Source: Planctomycetaceae bacterium
GTDB taxonomy: Bacteria; Planctomycetota; Planctomycetia; Pirellulales; Thermoguttaceae
Length of the DNA: 7,964 bases
Reading direction: 5' to 3'
Assembly (NCBI GenBank): GCA_031276415.1
Contig: JAISNF010000491.1
Location: 1 to 7,964 of the forward strand
In this document: one piece after another, positions 6,253-7,964 of the stretch
How the letters are laid out: the number at the start of each line of letters is the position of its first letter
How positions within the stretch are numbered: the first letter of the stretch is position 1
The notes under the pieces: model-generated
What the model saw: only the letters and a program-made list of their open reading frames with translations
Database searches by the model: none
What the model was told of the DNA's origin: nothing
Translations under genes and position numbers: made by a program

Positions 6253-6257
6253 AAGGA
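6253..6257 (+). promoter_or_regulatory. Ribosome binding site of the rhamnosidase gene
   Basis: AAGGA lies eight bases before the ATG at 6266. It is the only clear Shine-Dalgarno sequence in front of a gene in this window and it fixes the start of the rhamnosidase frame. Confidence 0.7.
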
Positions 6258-6265
6258 AAATTGTT

Positions 6266-7964
6266 ATGTTAAACCGATTACTGACCTTTTGTTTCGTATT
6301 TACTTTTATGGTATTGGCGGTTTGTATGACTTGGGTTTGCACCGCTCAAGAAACCGGTCAAGTTGTTACGCCTATTCCTGCTGACGGAGTTGTCAAGCCG
6401 TATCAATTGCGAGTGGAATTTCTCACCGCACCGCAAGGAATTGACGAACTCAAACCGCGTTTTTCGTGGAAACTGAAATCAGACCAAAATGACCAAACAC
6501 AATCAGCGTATCAAATTATCGTTTACCGAACAGAAAGAACAACTTCAACAGATTCTAAACAGGTTGAAATCGTTTGGGATTCCGGTAAAGTTGCGGAAAA
6601 TACGGTGTTGGTCGAATACGCCGGTAAACCGTTGTTGCCGAAATCAGAATACATGTGGTTGGTAATCATTTGGGATAAACAAGACAATAAACAGTGGTCT
6701 AGTTCTTCAACATTCACCACCGGAATTTTCAAACCGGAACAATGGCAGGCAAAATGGATTGGTCTTGATGATGTTTCGTTAGAAGAAAAAGAAAACGAAA
6801 AATCGAAAGTATCGTTGGACGGAGCCGCATGGATTTGGACAAACGAAAAAGGTCTAAACGCCTTGCCCGGTCACGCCGTGTTCCGTAAAACAATTGACTT
6901 AAACGAATCGCCGCTCGAAATTAACAAAGCAACACTCGCTCTCACAGCCGACAATGAATTTACCGCCTATCTCAACAATAAGCAAGTCGGAAGCGGTTCA
7001 AATTTCAAGACGGCAAAGATTATTGATGTTACCGAATATTTGAAACAGGGAAAGAATGTTCTTGCGGTTGATGTTGCGAATCACGGTGATGCTCCGAATC
7101 CTGCCGGATTGATTGGCGTGTTGCGGATTCAGTACAAAAACGAAACGGAACTCTCAATCAAAACCGATACAACATGGAAAGCAATTGACGGTTTGCCCGA
7201 AGGTTTTGAAACGGCAACGTTTGACGATTCCGCTTGGAAAAACACCGTGAAAATTGCCGATTTGGGCGGCAGTCCTTGGGGGAATGTCAGTGCGAATACT
7301 TCACGCCCAAGTCCGCCGGCAAGATTTCTTACCAAATCTTTTGGGATTAAAGGAAAACCAATTCGCGCAACAGCCTATATTTCCGGTCTCGGTTATTACG
7401 AACTCCTTGTGAACAATAAAAAAATCGGCAATCATGTTCTTGATCCTGTTTTGACTGACTACGATAAACGTGTTCCTTATGTAACTTATGATATTGATCC
7501 TGAGGTGTTACAAAGCAGCGATAACCCTAATTTCAAATTTTTCAATAAGATTGTTGTTAAACTTGGCAATGGTCGCTATTACGCCCCGCGAACAAACGAT
7601 CCAATAGCAACACGAACATTCGGTTTTCCGAAATTATTGTTCCAATTTGAAATTCAATACGCCGACGGTTCAACACAAACAGTTGTCAGCGATGAAAATT
7701 GGTTTCTTTCAACCAACACTTCGATTCGGGATAACAATGATTATGACGGTGAAATTTACGATGCGCGAAAGAGCAAAGTTCCGTTCAGTGAATTTGTTAA
7801 AGCCCGAATAGTTGATGCTCCGTTCAGTGAAATTGTTAAAGCCCAAATAGTTGATGCTCCGAAAGGTAAACTTGTTGCGCAGATGATGCAGCCGATGCGG
7901 GTTATTGAGGAGATTGCGCCGGTTTCCGTTAAAGAAGTTAAGCCCGGTGTTTGGGTTTTCGATT
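6266..7964 (+). CDS. Secreted alpha-L-rhamnosidase, GH78 type, 3' part outside the window
   Basis: The frame is open from the ATG to the window end, 566 residues, with the C-terminal part missing. Residues 1-27 form a signal peptide: a short basic start, a hydrophobic core, and likely cleavage after CTA before QE. A fibronectin-III-like domain follows (about 45-153; FSWKL, AYQIIVY, WDSGKV, YMWLVIIWD). Next is a galactose-binding-like jelly roll (about 187-335; AAWIW, FRKTI, LALTADNEFTAYLNNKQVGSG, GKNVLAVDVANHG, FDDSAWK). Then comes the typical Bac_rhamnosid_N region (about 365-535; YISGLGYYELLVNNKKIG, LDPVLTDYDKRVPYVTYDI, VVKLGNGRYY, DGEIYDAR). The start of the following beta-sandwich is seen as QPMRVIEEIAPVSV at 542-555. 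The (alpha/alpha)6 catalytic barrel with its acidic residues lies beyond the edge. The family removes terminal L-rhamnose from plant glycosides or pectic rhamnogalacturonan; the exported enzyme would act in the periplasm or outside. A 39-base tandem repeat lies near the end. The promoter and Shine-Dalgarno site are described separately. Confidence 0.9.
   Translation, partial: MLNRLLTFCFVFTFMVLAVCMTWVCTAQETGQVVTPIPADGVVKPYQLRVEFLTAPQGIDELKPRFSWKLKSDQNDQTQSAYQIIVYRTERTTSTDSKQVEIVWDSGKVAENTVLVEYAGKPLLPKSEYMWLVIIWDKQDNKQWSSSSTFTTGIFKPEQWQAKWIGLDDVSLEEKENEKSKVSLDGAAWIWTNEKGLNALPGHAVFRKTIDLNESPLEINKATLALTADNEFTAYLNNKQVGSGSNFKTAKIIDVTEYLKQGKNVLAVDVANHGDAPNPAGLIGVLRIQYKNETELSIKTDTTWKAIDGLPEGFETATFDDSAWKNTVKIADLGGSPWGNVSANTSRPSPPARFLTKSFGIKGKPIRATAYISGLGYYELLVNNKKIGNHVLDPVLTDYDKRVPYVTYDIDPEVLQSSDNPNFKFFNKIVVKLGNGRYYAPRTNDPIATRTFGFPKLLFQFEIQYADGSTQTVVSDENWFLSTNTSIRDNNDYDGEIYDARKSKVPFSEFVKARIVDAPFSEIVKAQIVDAPKGKLVAQMMQPMRVIEEIAPVSVKEVKPGVWVFD
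7781..7858 (+). repeat. 39-bp in-frame tandem duplication inside the rhamnosidase gene
   Basis: Bases 7781-7819 and 7820-7858 are consecutive copies differing at two positions. They encode PFSEFVKARIVDA and PFSEIVKAQIVDA (residues 506-518 and 519-531), followed by a third proline codon. The unit is 13 codons, so the frame is preserved. It sits in the loop between the DGEIYDAR motif and KGKLVAQMM, where homologues as I recall them have one copy of a VDAPKGKL-like stretch. Confidence 0.9.

Noticed and set aside
6314..6325. LAVC in the rhamnosidase signal peptide as a lipobox
   Set aside because: The residue before cysteine is valine rather than glycine, alanine or serine, and a good signal peptidase I site (CTA before QE) follows.

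Overview
The window holds six genes or gene remnants plus one partial gene at each edge, on about 8 kb of mostly AT-rich bacterial DNA. The organism cannot be named. It is probably Gram-negative and uses glycans: the right end encodes a secreted GH78-type alpha-L-rhamnosidase with an N-terminal signal peptide. That gene has a near-canonical sigma70 promoter and a Shine-Dalgarno site, which argues against a typical Bacteroidota. However, a fragment of an HU-like gene resembles a Bacteroidota family, and most other genes lack a Shine-Dalgarno site. A low-GC member of the Planctomycetota/Verrucomicrobiota/Lentisphaerota group would fit, but this is inference.

Layout, left to right. At 1-368 (+) is the end of a small protein gene that has undergone an in-frame 210-bp tandem duplication. 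At 477-1952 (-) is a complete ABC-F ATPase of the Lsa ribosome-protection type, preceded by a structured, T-tailed leader that looks like a transcription attenuator. At 1953-2417 is a gene-poor spacer with that leader and a plausible plus-strand promoter. At 2418-2702 (-) is a broken HU-like gene whose C-terminal half is replaced by a sequence with two strong hairpins. At 2703-5002 (-) is a type II restriction-modification operon: a HEAT-repeat-fused DNA methyltransferase first, then a PD-(D/E)XK endonuclease overlapping it by ATGA, with a good promoter upstream of the methyltransferase. At 5195-6031 (-) is proC, pyrroline-5-carboxylate reductase. At 6266-7964 (+) is the first 566 codons of the rhamnosidase, cut by the window end.

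How they work together. The methyltransferase and endonuclease form one functional unit, a defence module, visibly more AT-rich than proC next to it and probably acquired. The ABC-F protein likely protects ribosomes from lincosamide, streptogramin A or pleuromutilin-type inhibitors. ProC and the rhamnosidase are chromosomal metabolic genes transcribed divergently. The broken HU-like gene sits in the same frame directly after the endonuclease stop codon, which suggests a rearrangement junction at the edge of the restriction module. No tRNA, rRNA, CRISPR array or transposase gene was seen.
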